Of a stretch of DNA of 34,040 nucleotides, positions 1 to 7,452 are shown piece by piece. The position numbers were made by a program, and so were the translations under genes. Below the pieces are notes generated by a model, which ran no database searches, had not been told where the DNA came from, and worked only from the letters and a program-made list of their open reading frames with translations. This DNA comes from Saprospiraceae bacterium (GTDB taxonomy: Bacteria > Bacteroidota > Bacteroidia > Chitinophagales > Saprospiraceae). Position 1 is the first letter of the stretch, and every line of letters starts with the position of its first letter. The stretch spans positions 17,630-51,669 of the forward strand of contig JAKVCU010000075.1 in the NCBI GenBank assembly GCA_022448955.1, read 5' to 3'.

Positions 1-155
1 AACCCATACCCATTTATTATTTCTACATTACTGACTTTTTAGTTTTTATTCATTCATACATTATACCAAAGTTGGATCAAGACTCAAATCAATCTATTTT
101 TTTGTATTTTTATAGTGTAAAAGGATTTTGAGAAGATAAAAGACAACCGAAGCAT

Positions 156-2228
156 ATGGTCCTTACCAAACCAAATATTTCCAAAAAAACCTTAGAAAAA
201 GCCTTTGAACTTTTAGCTACTGAAAAGGCAATGGTTGAACTATACGAAACCAATTTTAAACAAGTCTCCAAATATGTTCATGCTACTTCAAGGGGGCATG
301 AATTGATTCAACTCGCCGCTGCTTTGCAGTTGCTTCCTCAGGATTATGCCTACCCCTATTACAGAGATGATGCTATGCTGCTAGGCATCGGTATGCAACC
401 CTATGATTTGATGTTGCAGCTCTTGGCAAAACGGGATGATCCTTTTTCAGGTGGGCGCACTTATTACGCACACCCTAGTTTGAGAGATGATGATAAGCCT
501 AAAATCCCACATCAATCTTCAGCAACAGGTATGCAGGCCATCCCGGCAACGGGCTCAGCTATGGGAATGCAATACAAGGAGCAATTGGGAATGGTGAAAG
601 ATGATGGTGAGCTGGCGCCGATTGTACTTTGTTCTTTGGGCGATGCTTGCGTGACAGAAGGAGAGGTAGCAGAAGCTTTTCAAATGGCAGCATTACGGCA
701 GTTGCCAATCTTATATTTGGTACAAGATAATGAATGGGATATTTCAGCAAGTGCAGATGAAATTAGAGCACAGGATGCTTATGAATATGCTAAAGGATTT
801 AAAGGATTAGAGGCGATTAGTATTGATGGGACTGATTTTCCTTCTGCTTATCAAGAATTGCAGCGAGTTATGGATACCATCCGTAAGGAAAGAAGACCTT
901 TCTTGGTCCATGCAAAAGTTCCTTTGCTGAATCACCATACTTCAGGTGTGCGCATGGAATGGTACAGAGATGATTTGGACGAGGCACGTTCTCGTGATCC
1001 ATATCCAAGATTTAAGGCTCAGTTATTAGAAATGGGATATACAGCGGCTACGCTAGATGAAATAGAAGCAAAAGCAAAAACAAAAGTTCAAGCGGACTTT
1101 GAGCGCGCCTTAGAAGCAGAAGATCCAAGACCAGAAGATTTATTTACGCATGATTTTGCACCAACACTCATTACAGAAGAAATAGGTGACCGTCAGCCAG
1201 ATGGTGGAGAGGAAGTAGTAATGGTAGATTGTGCATTGCATACGGTGGAAGAGTTGATGAAAGAGGAGAAGGAATGTCTGTTGTATGGACAAGATGTAGG
1301 TGCTCGATTAGGAGGGGTGTTTAGAGAAGCGGCAACTTTGGCCCAAAAGTTTGGTGATGAGCGTGTATTCAACACACCTATTCAAGAAGCCTTTATTATT
1401 GGTTCTACGGTTGGGATGTCTGCCGTTGGCTTAAAGCCAATAGTAGAGGTCCAATTTGCAGATTATATTTTCCCTGGTATCAATCAATTATTTACGGAAG
1501 TGAGTCGTTCTTGTTATTTGTCTAATGGCAAATATCCAGTGAGTATGATTCTTCGAGTGCCCATTGGCGCTTATGGAAGCGGTGGTCCTTATCACTCTTC
1601 AAGTGTTGAAACGATTGTTAGTAATATTAAGGGCATTAAAGTAGCATATCCGAGTAATGGTGCAGATTTGAAGGGCTTGATGAAAGCAGCTTATTATGAT
1701 CCCAATCCAGTGGTGATTTTTGAACACAAAGGGCTGTACTGGTCAAAAGTTCCAGGTACTAAGCGTGCAAAGACCATTGAACCAGCAGAGGATTATGTTT
1801 TGCCTTTCGGCAAAGCCAATGTGGTGCAAGCAGCATCAGAAGAGGCAGTGGCTAATGGAGAAAGTGCAACGATTATAACCTATGGTATGGGCGTTCACTG
1901 GGCGCTGAATGCAGCAGCGAATTTCCCAGGGCAGATAGAAGTCGTTGATTTAAGAACCCTTTCACCTTTGGATGAAGCGACTATCTTTGCATCCGTCAAG
2001 AAAAATAATCGTTGCTTAGTACTCACTGAAGAACCCATTCAAAATTCCTTTGCTAGAAATTTAGTCGGCTTAATTCAAGAAAACTGCTTTAAGTACTTAG
2101 ATGCACCCGTAATGGGAATGGGAGCAGAAAATCTTCCGGCTATTCCATTGAATAGTACACTGGAACAGACGATGTTACCTTCAGCTGAAAAAGTAACAGA
2201 AAAAATAAAAGCTTTACTGGCTTACTAA
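156..2228 (+). CDS. 2-oxoacid dehydrogenase E1 component, fused alpha and beta subunits
   Basis: Thiamine-diphosphate-dependent E1 decarboxylase of a 2-oxoacid dehydrogenase complex (branched-chain or pyruvate type), which decarboxylates the 2-oxoacid and passes the acyl group to lipoyl-E2 in the cytoplasm. At 690 residues it is a head-to-tail fusion. The alpha part (about 20-335) has the ThDP/Mg motif beginning GDACVTEGE near residue 162 and ending QDN near 192; the usual GDG is GDA here. The beta part starts near 352 and shows LLYGQDVG (about 375) and ERVFNTPIQEAF (about 402), the latter holding the conserved catalytic Glu. Such fusions are common in Bacteroidota. No E2 or E3 gene lies nearby, so it must work with subunits encoded elsewhere, and the substrate cannot be fixed from sequence. 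A small hairpin follows the stop. The family call is firm; the substrate is open. Confidence 0.92.
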   Translation: MVLTKPNISKKTLEKAFELLATEKAMVELYETNFKQVSKYVHATSRGHELIQLAAALQLLPQDYAYPYYRDDAMLLGIGMQPYDLMLQLLAKRDDPFSGGRTYYAHPSLRDDDKPKIPHQSSATGMQAIPATGSAMGMQYKEQLGMVKDDGELAPIVLCSLGDACVTEGEVAEAFQMAALRQLPILYLVQDNEWDISASADEIRAQDAYEYAKGFKGLEAISIDGTDFPSAYQELQRVMDTIRKERRPFLVHAKVPLLNHHTSGVRMEWYRDDLDEARSRDPYPRFKAQLLEMGYTAATLDEIEAKAKTKVQADFERALEAEDPRPEDLFTHDFAPTLITEEIGDRQPDGGEEVVMVDCALHTVEELMKEEKECLLYGQDVGARLGGVFREAATLAQKFGDERVFNTPIQEAFIIGSTVGMSAVGLKPIVEVQFADYIFPGINQLFTEVSRSCYLSNGKYPVSMILRVPIGAYGSGGPYHSSSVETIVSNIKGIKVAYPSNGADLKGLMKAAYYDPNPVVIFEHKGLYWSKVPGTKRAKTIEPAEDYVLPFGKANVVQAASEEAVANGESATIITYGMGVHWALNAAANFPGQIEVVDLRTLSPLDEATIFASVKKNNRCLVLTEEPIQNSFARNLVGLIQENCFKYLDAPVMGMGAENLPAIPLNSTLEQTMLPSAEKVTEKIKALLAY

Positions 2229-2233
2229 TAAGA

Positions 2234-2262
2234 TTGAAAGTATCTTCGTTTTTTACTTTCAA
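2234..2262 (+). terminator. Small hairpin between E1 and yfiT-like genes
   Basis: TTGAAAGTA and TACTTTCAA form a perfect 9-base inverted repeat with an 11-base loop, starting 5 bases after the E1 stop codon. No clear U-tract follows, so it may be a weak terminator or an mRNA 3'-end stabiliser. Confidence 0.35.
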
Positions 2263-2271
2263 ACAAAAAAC

Positions 2272-2814
2272 ATGGATACCTCTACATTAGAGCAGCTCCG
2301 TTATCCTGTCGGGCGATTTGCTTTGCCTGAGCCGATCACTAGTGATCACTTAGCATCTTGGATCAAAACCATAGAAGCATTTCCCGAAAGGGTAGAAGAG
2401 GCCATTCACGGATGGTCAGACGAACAACTCCAGACTCCTTATCGACCGGAAGGGTGGACGATCCGTCAATTGGTACATCATGTAGCAGATAGTCACATGA
2501 ATAGTTACATTCGATTCAAGTGGACATTGACAGAAGATTCCCCTACTATTAAGGCCTATCATGAGGGCGCTTGGGCCGAGTTAGAGGATACTCATCAAAC
2601 ACCGATTGAAGTATCTTTGCAGTTGTTAAAAGCACTTCATCAAAGGTGGGGCATTCTGCTAAAAAATCTAACAGAGGAACAACTCAATTGGTACTTTATA
2701 CATCCCGAGCATGGACAAAAAATAAGCTTAAAAGCGAATATGGGCCTTTATGATTGGCATTGTCGTCATCATTTGCAGCATATTCTTGAATTAAAGAAAA
2801 GAAAGGGTTGGTAA
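2272..2814 (+). CDS. DinB/YfiT-family metal-dependent hydrolase (bacillithiol transferase-like)
   Basis: A 180-residue cytoplasmic four-helix protein of the DinB superfamily, closest to YfiT/BstA. Characterised relatives bind a divalent metal through three histidines and act as putative thiol S-transferases or hydrolases. The metal triad is visible: TIRQLVHHVADSH (His69/His70) and YDWHCRHHLQHI (His163 and His167). The N-terminal YPVGRF and the segment HMNSYIRFK are also typical YfiT features, and the length is normal for the family. It lies 43 bases after the E1 gene on the same strand, possibly cotranscribed, but no functional link is evident. Family assignment is strong; the true substrate (bacillithiol or another thiol) is inference. 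Confidence 0.88.
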   Translation: MDTSTLEQLRYPVGRFALPEPITSDHLASWIKTIEAFPERVEEAIHGWSDEQLQTPYRPEGWTIRQLVHHVADSHMNSYIRFKWTLTEDSPTIKAYHEGAWAELEDTHQTPIEVSLQLLKALHQRWGILLKNLTEEQLNWYFIHPEHGQKISLKANMGLYDWHCRHHLQHILELKKRKGW

Positions 2815-2837
2815 GTACCCTATTATTTCTACCTTTG
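2808..2837 (+). promoter_or_regulatory. Bacteroidota-type promoter for the carrier-like gene
   Basis: TTG at 2808-2810 is followed after 19 bases by TACCTTTG at 2830-2837, matching the Bacteroidota sigma-70 pattern (TTG at -33, TAnnTTTG at -7). Transcription would start near 2843, giving a leader of about 42 bases before the ATG at 2886. The -33 element overlaps the 3' end of the preceding gene. Confidence 0.55.
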
Positions 2838-2885
2838 TGTGGTTTTTTAAAAGCTATAAAAGGCCTATTTTAAATCAATTACTTC

Positions 2886-3116
2886 ATGGAAATGATCAAA
2901 ATCGAAGATGTACAAAGCATTATCGCTAATTACTTCGGAAAGGATAGTGTAGAGCCAAGTACACGTCTAAAAGAAGACTTGAAAGCTGGGAAAGATGATA
3001 TCGTGAATATCCTTGCAAGTGTTGAGGACAAATATGATATCGTAGTAGAAGAAAATGACTTGAGCAATCTGAAGACGGCAAAAGATATCGTCAAATACGT
3101 TTTTGCAAAGATGTAA
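2886..3116 (+). CDS. Acyl-carrier-like protein lacking the phosphopantetheine serine
   Basis: A 76-residue acidic protein with the length and pattern of an acyl carrier protein: helix I (IEDVQSIIANYFG), the STRLKEDL turn, a helix II equivalent (DDIVNILASVEDKYDI) and helix IV (TAKDIVKYVF). Aligned without gaps to canonical ACP ([20 protein letters not shown]), the DSL serine falls on Lys36 in DLKAGKDDIVN, so no 4'-phosphopantetheine attachment site is present. The protein therefore should not carry acyl groups in the usual way and may act as a structural or regulatory partner. ATG at 2886 or the ATG at 2892 could be the start. It has its own promoter and a terminator hairpin, so it appears monocistronic. 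No fatty-acid or polyketide gene is adjacent. The fold assignment is by pattern only. Confidence 0.7.
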   Translation: MEMIKIEDVQSIIANYFGKDSVEPSTRLKEDLKAGKDDIVNILASVEDKYDIVVEENDLSNLKTAKDIVKYVFAKM

Positions 3117-3156
3117 TAACAATGGCAGTAAGCAATATTACTTACTGCTGTTATTA
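3114..3156 (+). terminator. Terminator-like hairpin after the carrier-like gene
   Basis: Left arm 3114-3132 (TAATAACA, a 3-base bulge, GCAGTAAG) pairs with right arm 3141-3156 (CTTACTGCTGTTATTA) for 16 base pairs around an 8-base loop. The stop codon is inside the left arm. The trailing T-tract is weak. Confidence 0.55.
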
Positions 3157-3401
3157 GTTTAATGATACTGGCTTGTCGCTCTTTCCTCTTACCTGTCTAT
3201 TACTATTGCCACAAGTAATTTAATAAATTGTGCTTCTTCTTGAGCACATCTTGTTTTTAGTAGTTATCTTAGTTCAAAAGGCTGAATTATTTGAATAGAT
3301 AATTTCACAATCTTAGCTCCTCTTTGGGGGCCCTTTCCTTGAGTAGAAATGATCAACGCTTTGCTTAGCTGAAACAAAAAATGTAAGTTTAGTTTTTCTG
3401 A

Positions 3402-3558
3402 TAAGCGGCTAGTCAAAATTGCTTGTGTAATAAATTCCTGCCAGCAGGCAGGCACGGCGTCAGCTCAAAAATAGTAAGTAACTGACAATAGGAAAGTTAC
3501 GCACGATTTTTGAGCTGACTAAAAGAATTTATTATACCAATTTTCTAGCCTAACTACT
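3402..3558. repeat. MITE-like palindromic element, copy 1
   Basis: An imperfect long inverted repeat of about 155 bases. The left end (AAGCGGCTAG at 3403-3412, then TCAAAATTGCTTG and TAATAAATTC at 3428-3437) is mirrored at the right by GAATTTATTA (3525-3534), CCAATTTTCTAGCC and ACTT. Inside, TCAGCTCAAAAAT (3460-3472) and ATTTTTGAGCTGA (3506-3518) are perfect complements, and GTAACT/AGTTAC lies nested within. There is no coding capacity, as expected for a non-autonomous palindromic element. A GC-rich mini-hairpin (3437-3452) interrupts the left half and is absent from copy 2. Confidence 0.65.
3437..3452. repeat. GC-rich mini-hairpin insert
   Basis: CCTGCC, loop AGCA, GGCAGG: a perfect 6-base stem inside an otherwise AT-rich element, absent at the matching place in the neighbouring copy. 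A similar hairpin occurs at 33298-33312. Confidence 0.5.
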
Positions 3559-3650
3559 TAAGCGGCTAGTCAAAATTGCTTGTGTAATAAAATGGCCAGC
3601 TCAAAAACCATAAGAAACTGATAATAGAAAAGTTACACATGATTTTTGGA
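3559..3650. repeat. MITE-like element, partial copy 2
   Basis: Bases 3559-3591 repeat 3402-3434 exactly (33 bases, beginning TAAGCGGCTAGTCAAAATTG). Similarity continues through CAGCTCAAAAA, AGTTACAC and GATTTTTGG to about 3650, with substitutions. The right terminal arm of copy 1 is not recognisable here, so this copy is truncated or diverged. It abuts copy 1 head to tail. Confidence 0.65.
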
Positions 3651-3756
3651 GGGACTCTAGTTCGTCAGCTTTTGGCTGAAATATTGGGGTACTAATTTTT
3701 CGGACTTACTACCTTATACAATGTAACGAAGGTGTGTCCGTATTTTGACCACCAGG

Positions 3757-3836
3757 TTTTTGCTCAGATTAAGGCGTGGTGTTGTCTAATAGCCTTAGTT
3801 ATCAAGGAGAGCACGCAAGGAAGAGCTGAGTAAAAA
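3757..3836. repeat. Long-spaced inverted repeat
   Basis: TTTTTGCTCAG (3757-3767) pairs with CTGAGTAAAAA (3826-3836) with one G-T type mismatch. Between them ATAGCCTTAGTTA (3789-3801) is identical to 33904-33916 in the second repeat family at the other end of the window. Confidence 0.4.
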
Positions 3837-3901
3837 TACTTATTTACAACTAAGTCATCTAGATTAGCTTTCAGTACTAGAATAAAATCAATGTATAAAA
3901 T

Positions 3902-4387
3902 ATGAGTAGCTCACTCAAAGATTTAATGAATTTCATTCCTCAAAAAGGGAAAGTAGAGTGGATTGGCCTACGACCTGCCAAACGATCAGAATTGACTGCT
4001 GTTGATACCGTAGAAATAGATGTAGAAGAGGGCCTGAAAGATGATCATTACTCTGGTAAAAGTCGTAAAAGACAAGTGACTTTGATTCTAAAAGAACACT
4101 TAGAAGCAGTAGCTAAACTGCTAGGAAAAGAGACCATTGATCCACAATGGACGCGCAGAAATATAGTCGTCTCTGGTATTAATTTGACTGCCCTAAAGCA
4201 GAAACAGTTTCAGATAGGAGAAGTGATTTTAGAAACAACAGGCGATTGTCATCCGTGTTCTAGAATGGAAGAAAACCTCGGTCCCGGTGGGTATAATGCC
4301 ATGAGAGGGCATGGTGGCATTACTGCAAAAGTGATTCAGGGTGGACAGCTGAAGCTAGGAGATGAGGTTGTGCTAAAAAGTTGGTGA
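3902..4387 (+). CDS. MOSC domain-containing protein
   Basis: A 161-residue cytoplasmic protein that is essentially one MOSC (molybdenum cofactor sulfurase C-terminal) domain. Family members such as YiiM and mARC bind molybdenum cofactor through a conserved cysteine and reduce N-hydroxylated compounds or handle sulfur. Visible family blocks are WIGLRPAKRSE (20-30), GLKDDHYSG (44-52), RRNIVVSGINLTAL (85-98) and GDCHPCSRMEE (114-124), where Cys116 or Cys119 would be the cofactor-binding residue, followed by GHGGITAKVIQGG. The length is normal for a stand-alone MOSC protein. The DUF1080 gene starts 35 bases after its stop, suggesting cotranscription. The precise reaction is not predictable from sequence. 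Confidence 0.9.
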   Translation: MSSSLKDLMNFIPQKGKVEWIGLRPAKRSELTAVDTVEIDVEEGLKDDHYSGKSRKRQVTLILKEHLEAVAKLLGKETIDPQWTRRNIVVSGINLTALKQKQFQIGEVILETTGDCHPCSRMEENLGPGGYNAMRGHGGITAKVIQGGQLKLGDEVVLKSW

Positions 4388-4422
4388 ATTTCTTATCTTT
4401 TTCTAATTTAGAAATAAAAATC

Positions 4423-5232
4423 ATGAAACGAGCTATCTATTCAACTTTATTTGTCTTCTATATCCTTGCTTTCGCAAATGCACAGGAAACTGATCCAAAA
4501 GCAACAGAAGTTTGGGAACCCGTGCCTGAAAAGGTAGTTCCAGGTGCCTATCAATACAGTTCTGCACCCAGCGATGCCATCGTTTTATTTGATGGAACAG
4601 ACCTCTCACAATGGAAGAAACCGAAGTATACCTATGGAGGGGATATGAAATCTGTACGTGAAGTACTAGAGAAGAAAATTCCAAATATTGATGAGGGCAC
4701 TCCTCCAGAATGGGAGGTGAAAGATGGTGCTATGATTGTAAAGCCAAGAAGCGGTCCAATTGAAACGATACAAAAATTTGGAGATATGCAACTCCACTTA
4801 GAGTTTCTTTCACCATATGACCCTGGCAAAAAAGGCCAACAATACAGCAATAGTGGGGTGTTTTTGATGGGGATTTATGAAGTGCAAGTATTAAACTCGT
4901 ATGAAAACACCACTTATCCAAATGGACAAGCAGGCGCTGTTTATAAACAACATATTCCTTTAGTGAATGCTTCACGCCCTCCAGGTGAGTGGCAGACTTA
5001 TGATATGGTGTTTATGACACCAAAGTTCAATGAAGATGGTAGCCTAAAAAGTCCAGCAACTTTGACGGTATTCCATAACGGTGTATTGATTCAAAATAAT
5101 GTAAGCATAGAGGGTCCATGTCTTTACATTGGTAAGCCTTCTTACATACCACATCCAGAAAAGATGCCTTTATTGCTACAAGATCATGGTGATAAGGTGC
5201 GTTTCCGCAATATCTGGGTAAGAGAGATTTAG
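4423..5232 (+). CDS. Secreted DUF1080 (3-keto-disaccharide hydrolase-like) protein
   Basis: A 269-residue exported protein. The start chosen is ATG 4423 because it gives a clean signal peptide (MKRAIYSTLFVFYILAFANA, then QE); an in-frame TTG at 4381 would put 14 residues before the signal and overlap the MOSC gene. The mature protein matches DUF1080/PF06439, a concanavalin-like beta-sandwich: IVLFDGTDLSQWK, PPEWEVKDGAMIV, FGDMQLHLEF, SNSGVFLMGIYEVQVLNS, GQAGAVYKQ, PPGEWQTYDMVF and VRFRNIWVRE. Family members hydrolyse 3-keto-glycosides, but many are uncharacterised. No sugar 3-dehydrogenase is adjacent, so substrate and role are inferred from the family alone. Confidence 0.88.
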   Translation: MKRAIYSTLFVFYILAFANAQETDPKATEVWEPVPEKVVPGAYQYSSAPSDAIVLFDGTDLSQWKKPKYTYGGDMKSVREVLEKKIPNIDEGTPPEWEVKDGAMIVKPRSGPIETIQKFGDMQLHLEFLSPYDPGKKGQQYSNSGVFLMGIYEVQVLNSYENTTYPNGQAGAVYKQHIPLVNASRPPGEWQTYDMVFMTPKFNEDGSLKSPATLTVFHNGVLIQNNVSIEGPCLYIGKPSYIPHPEKMPLLLQDHGDKVRFRNIWVREI

Positions 5233-5240
5233 AATACCCC

Positions 5241-5276
5241 AAATAGGGAAATGGCCAAATCGGTATTTCCCTATTT
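5241..5276. terminator. Bidirectional terminator between convergent genes
   Basis: AAATAGGGAAAT (5241-5252) and ATTTCCCTATTT (5265-5276) are perfect 12-base complements around a 12-base loop. It lies between the DUF1080 gene and the convergent outer-membrane gene and includes that gene's stop codon. Confidence 0.7.
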
Positions 5277-6989
5277 TATCTCTTTGGTTTTGCAATCTCC
5301 AAATAGACAGTTCATGACCTTGGTCAATTTCCCCTCTTGATTGAAGAATTCAATCAGACCATGTCGTTGGTCACCTCGATAATAATTTCCCCGTACTTTG
5401 ACCTTCCCATTTTTGTAATACTCTACGAAAGGTCCATTTTCTTCATTATCCTTAAAGCGAACTATTTCTTTTAATTGTTGATTTTGGAAGTAATAATTCC
5501 AATCTCCAATCATTTTATCCTGCCTGTAATAACCCATTACATTTAGTTCGCCAGAAGGGAAGTAGGATAAAAATGGACCATCAAATGCACCTGATTGATA
5601 GTTTTCTACAATTTGTACCTTCCCATCGTGATGATATAAGATTCTGGTACCATCTAAGGTGTCATTTTGGTAGTATGCTCTTTCAATGATCTTTCCAGAA
5701 GGCGCATACCTTATATATTCGCCGTATTTTTTTTGGTTCAAGTCATTAACTTGGTAAGTTTCACTAGAGCCGTCGTCCAGTTTGACATTGACTCTGCTAA
5801 TGTTATTTTTCAGAATATCTTTGATGCGTTTAGGTGTTGGACAACCATCATAGGAAGCGTCCCCTGGGATATAAGGGCAGCTATCTAAATCATCTCTGAT
5901 ACGATCGCCATCTTTATCTGGACAGCCGCTGAGTTCTTTTTTCCCTTTTACATCTGGGCAAAAGTCTTCACTATCCTTTACACCATCACCATCTTTATCA
6001 GGGCATCCCATAAGTATAACAGGACCAGGCGTATCAACACACTGATCAAATTCGTCTGTAACACCGTCTTTATCACGGTCTAATTCACTAACTTTTAATG
6101 AACGCCTATTGCCAAAATTGTAGTTCAACTGTATTCCAGTGAAGTAATACCAATCGCCGCTATTGGGATTTCTAGTCTTACTAAATCCGTCTAAGTAATC
6201 GGTGGTTGGTTTTCTGAAGCTAAGATCTAGATTCATGGTCCAAAAGGGTGCAAATCCATATTCGACACCCAATCCAAAAAGTATATTTAGGTGTACTTTC
6301 GAAAAGTTATTTTCCTTTGATATGTAGTCGTTCATGTCTACATTAATCATAATAGGATCTGCGAAGCAGGTACCTATACCAAATTTAAGGAAGGGACTTA
6401 CAAAGGGTTGAAAACGATGGTTGATTAGGTTGCCTTGAAGATCATAAATACTATAGTTTCCAAGAAGATCATGCGTCAAAGTATAGCCTCCATTGGTATA
6501 AGTTACAAAGTAACCCTCTTTATAATAAAACTCTGCTCCTTCACCATTGAATAAATACGCTGCTTTTTTGGCTTTTCTCAAATTTAATCTTTGCCCATTT
6601 TGATCAAAAAACTTTAAGCTCGTTTTTTTGAAAGGGTGATAATGTACCATAATATTGGATTCAAAAATACCAGATTTAAATCCTATAACATTGGAATTGT
6701 TTATGCTTTCTAAGTTAGCAAAGCGAGAATAAGCAGCTATTTCACCATAGCTGAAGTTAAAATTGAAGTCAATTTGGTGCGAGAAATGATGTTTTAAGTT
6801 GAGCCCAAATGCAATACCCTCGGTACTTTTTAAAATTTCATTATAGGAAATTAAATCACCCGTATAAAAAAACATGCCAGTCGACACACCGAATGCATAG
6901 TCTTGCCCTTTAAGTGAATGAGTTGATAATATCAAATAAAGAGTAGCTAAGTATGTTACAAAAACAGAACGTGAAAAAGTGGCTAACAT
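5271..6989 (-). CDS. Outer-membrane beta-barrel protein with TSP3 and MORN repeats
   Basis: A 572-residue envelope protein. A signal peptide (residues 1-28, ending LKGQ) precedes a PorG/DUF6089-like barrel region, about 30-295, with alternating aromatic strands and the sequence FYTGDLISYN. Thrombospondin type-3 calcium-binding repeats follow at 304-386: DRDKDGVTDEFDQC, DKDGDGVKDSEDFC and DKDGDRIRDDLDSC, each closed by a GCP or GCPTP. Where an OmpA peptidoglycan-binding domain would normally follow TSP3 repeats, it instead has about six MORN-2/YwqK-type repeats (420-557, for example YAPSGKIIERAYYQNDTLDG). A fixed barrel with a calcium-stiffened linker and a MORN tail is inferred; its partner is unknown. 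It is transcribed alone, with a small hairpin in its leader (7020-7047). Confidence 0.8.
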   Translation of the reverse strand: MLATFSRSVFVTYLATLYLILSTHSLKGQDYAFGVSTGMFFYTGDLISYNEILKSTEGIAFGLNLKHHFSHQIDFNFNFSYGEIAAYSRFANLESINNSNVIGFKSGIFESNIMVHYHPFKKTSLKFFDQNGQRLNLRKAKKAAYLFNGEGAEFYYKEGYFVTYTNGGYTLTHDLLGNYSIYDLQGNLINHRFQPFVSPFLKFGIGTCFADPIMINVDMNDYISKENNFSKVHLNILFGLGVEYGFAPFWTMNLDLSFRKPTTDYLDGFSKTRNPNSGDWYYFTGIQLNYNFGNRRSLKVSELDRDKDGVTDEFDQCVDTPGPVILMGCPDKDGDGVKDSEDFCPDVKGKKELSGCPDKDGDRIRDDLDSCPYIPGDASYDGCPTPKRIKDILKNNISRVNVKLDDGSSETYQVNDLNQKKYGEYIRYAPSGKIIERAYYQNDTLDGTRILYHHDGKVQIVENYQSGAFDGPFLSYFPSGELNVMGYYRQDKMIGDWNYYFQNQQLKEIVRFKDNEENGPFVEYYKNGKVKVRGNYYRGDQRHGLIEFFNQEGKLTKVMNCLFGDCKTKEIK

Positions 6990-7150
6990 TTTTCCTTTTA
7001 TGAGATAAGATGGATACTTCTTATCAATAAACTTTCTAATTGATAAGTAGCTAACGATCTTTTTGTTTTATTAATATGTTTTAGAGTATGTTAAATTTTA
7101 CTTAGGCGGATTATCAAGAATTTGAAGGAATAACTATTGATTTGTGAAAA

Positions 7151-7168
7151 TGCTTAGCGAGCTAAGCA
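7151..7168. repeat. Short perfect hairpin
   Basis: TGCTTAG, loop CGAG, CTAAGCA: a 7-base perfect stem in intergenic DNA. Its role is unknown. Confidence 0.4.
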
Positions 7169-7262
7169 GCGGATTCAATCAAACGCCATTTTTATCAAAT
7201 ATTATGGTTGCCAGACAGTAAAAAAATTAAATATACTTATGTGTAGCCTTGTAAAAAAAATA

Positions 7263-7379
7263 AGAACTTGTTTGAGAATTTATTCTTTATGTCGAAATGT
7301 TCAATGGTATGTCTATCAATGGTTGCTTACGCCAATTAGCATATCGGTAAGATCATCTAAAAGATCCCAAACAAGCTCT
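7263..7379. repeat. 117-base segment bounded by 15-base inverted repeats
   Basis: AGAACTTGTTTGAGA (7263-7277) and TCCCAAACAAGCTCT (7365-7379) are complementary at 13 of 15 positions. The interior has no coding capacity. This could be a tiny non-autonomous element or an insertion-sequence remnant; no target duplication was identified. Confidence 0.4.
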
Positions 7380-7452
7380 AAAGCAATAAATATGCAAAAG
7401 TAATAAATATTGAAATGGGATATAGTTAAAATGGACATTGAATAGCTAGAAA

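Larger units (their letters stand above)
3157..3901. other. Repeat-rich intergenic region
   Basis: About 745 bases with no credible gene; a 63-codon minus-strand frame inside it has no recognisable features and runs through repeats. It holds a palindromic MITE-like element (3402-3558), a second partial copy (3559-3650), a weak hairpin around TCAGC/GCTGA near 3664 and another hairpin at 3757-3836. A near-consensus -7 element, TAGCTTTC at 3865-3872, may serve the MOSC gene at 3902. Confidence 0.7.
6990..7452. other. Intergenic region with small inverted repeats
   Basis: No gene seen. Contains TTATCAAT/ATTGATAA (7020-7047, stem of 9 including the C-G closing pair) in the leader of the minus-strand gene, the hairpin TGCTTAG-CGAG-CTAAGCA at 7151-7168, and an inverted-repeat-bounded segment at 7263-7379. 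Confidence 0.6.

Noticed and set aside
3264-3455. Minus-strand 63-codon frame
   Set aside because: No motif or start context; it runs into the left arm of the palindromic element, so it is repeat-derived.
3402-3650. CRISPR-like repeats
   Set aside because: Only two adjacent units with long, partly similar spacers and palindromic structure; no cas genes and no regular spacing.
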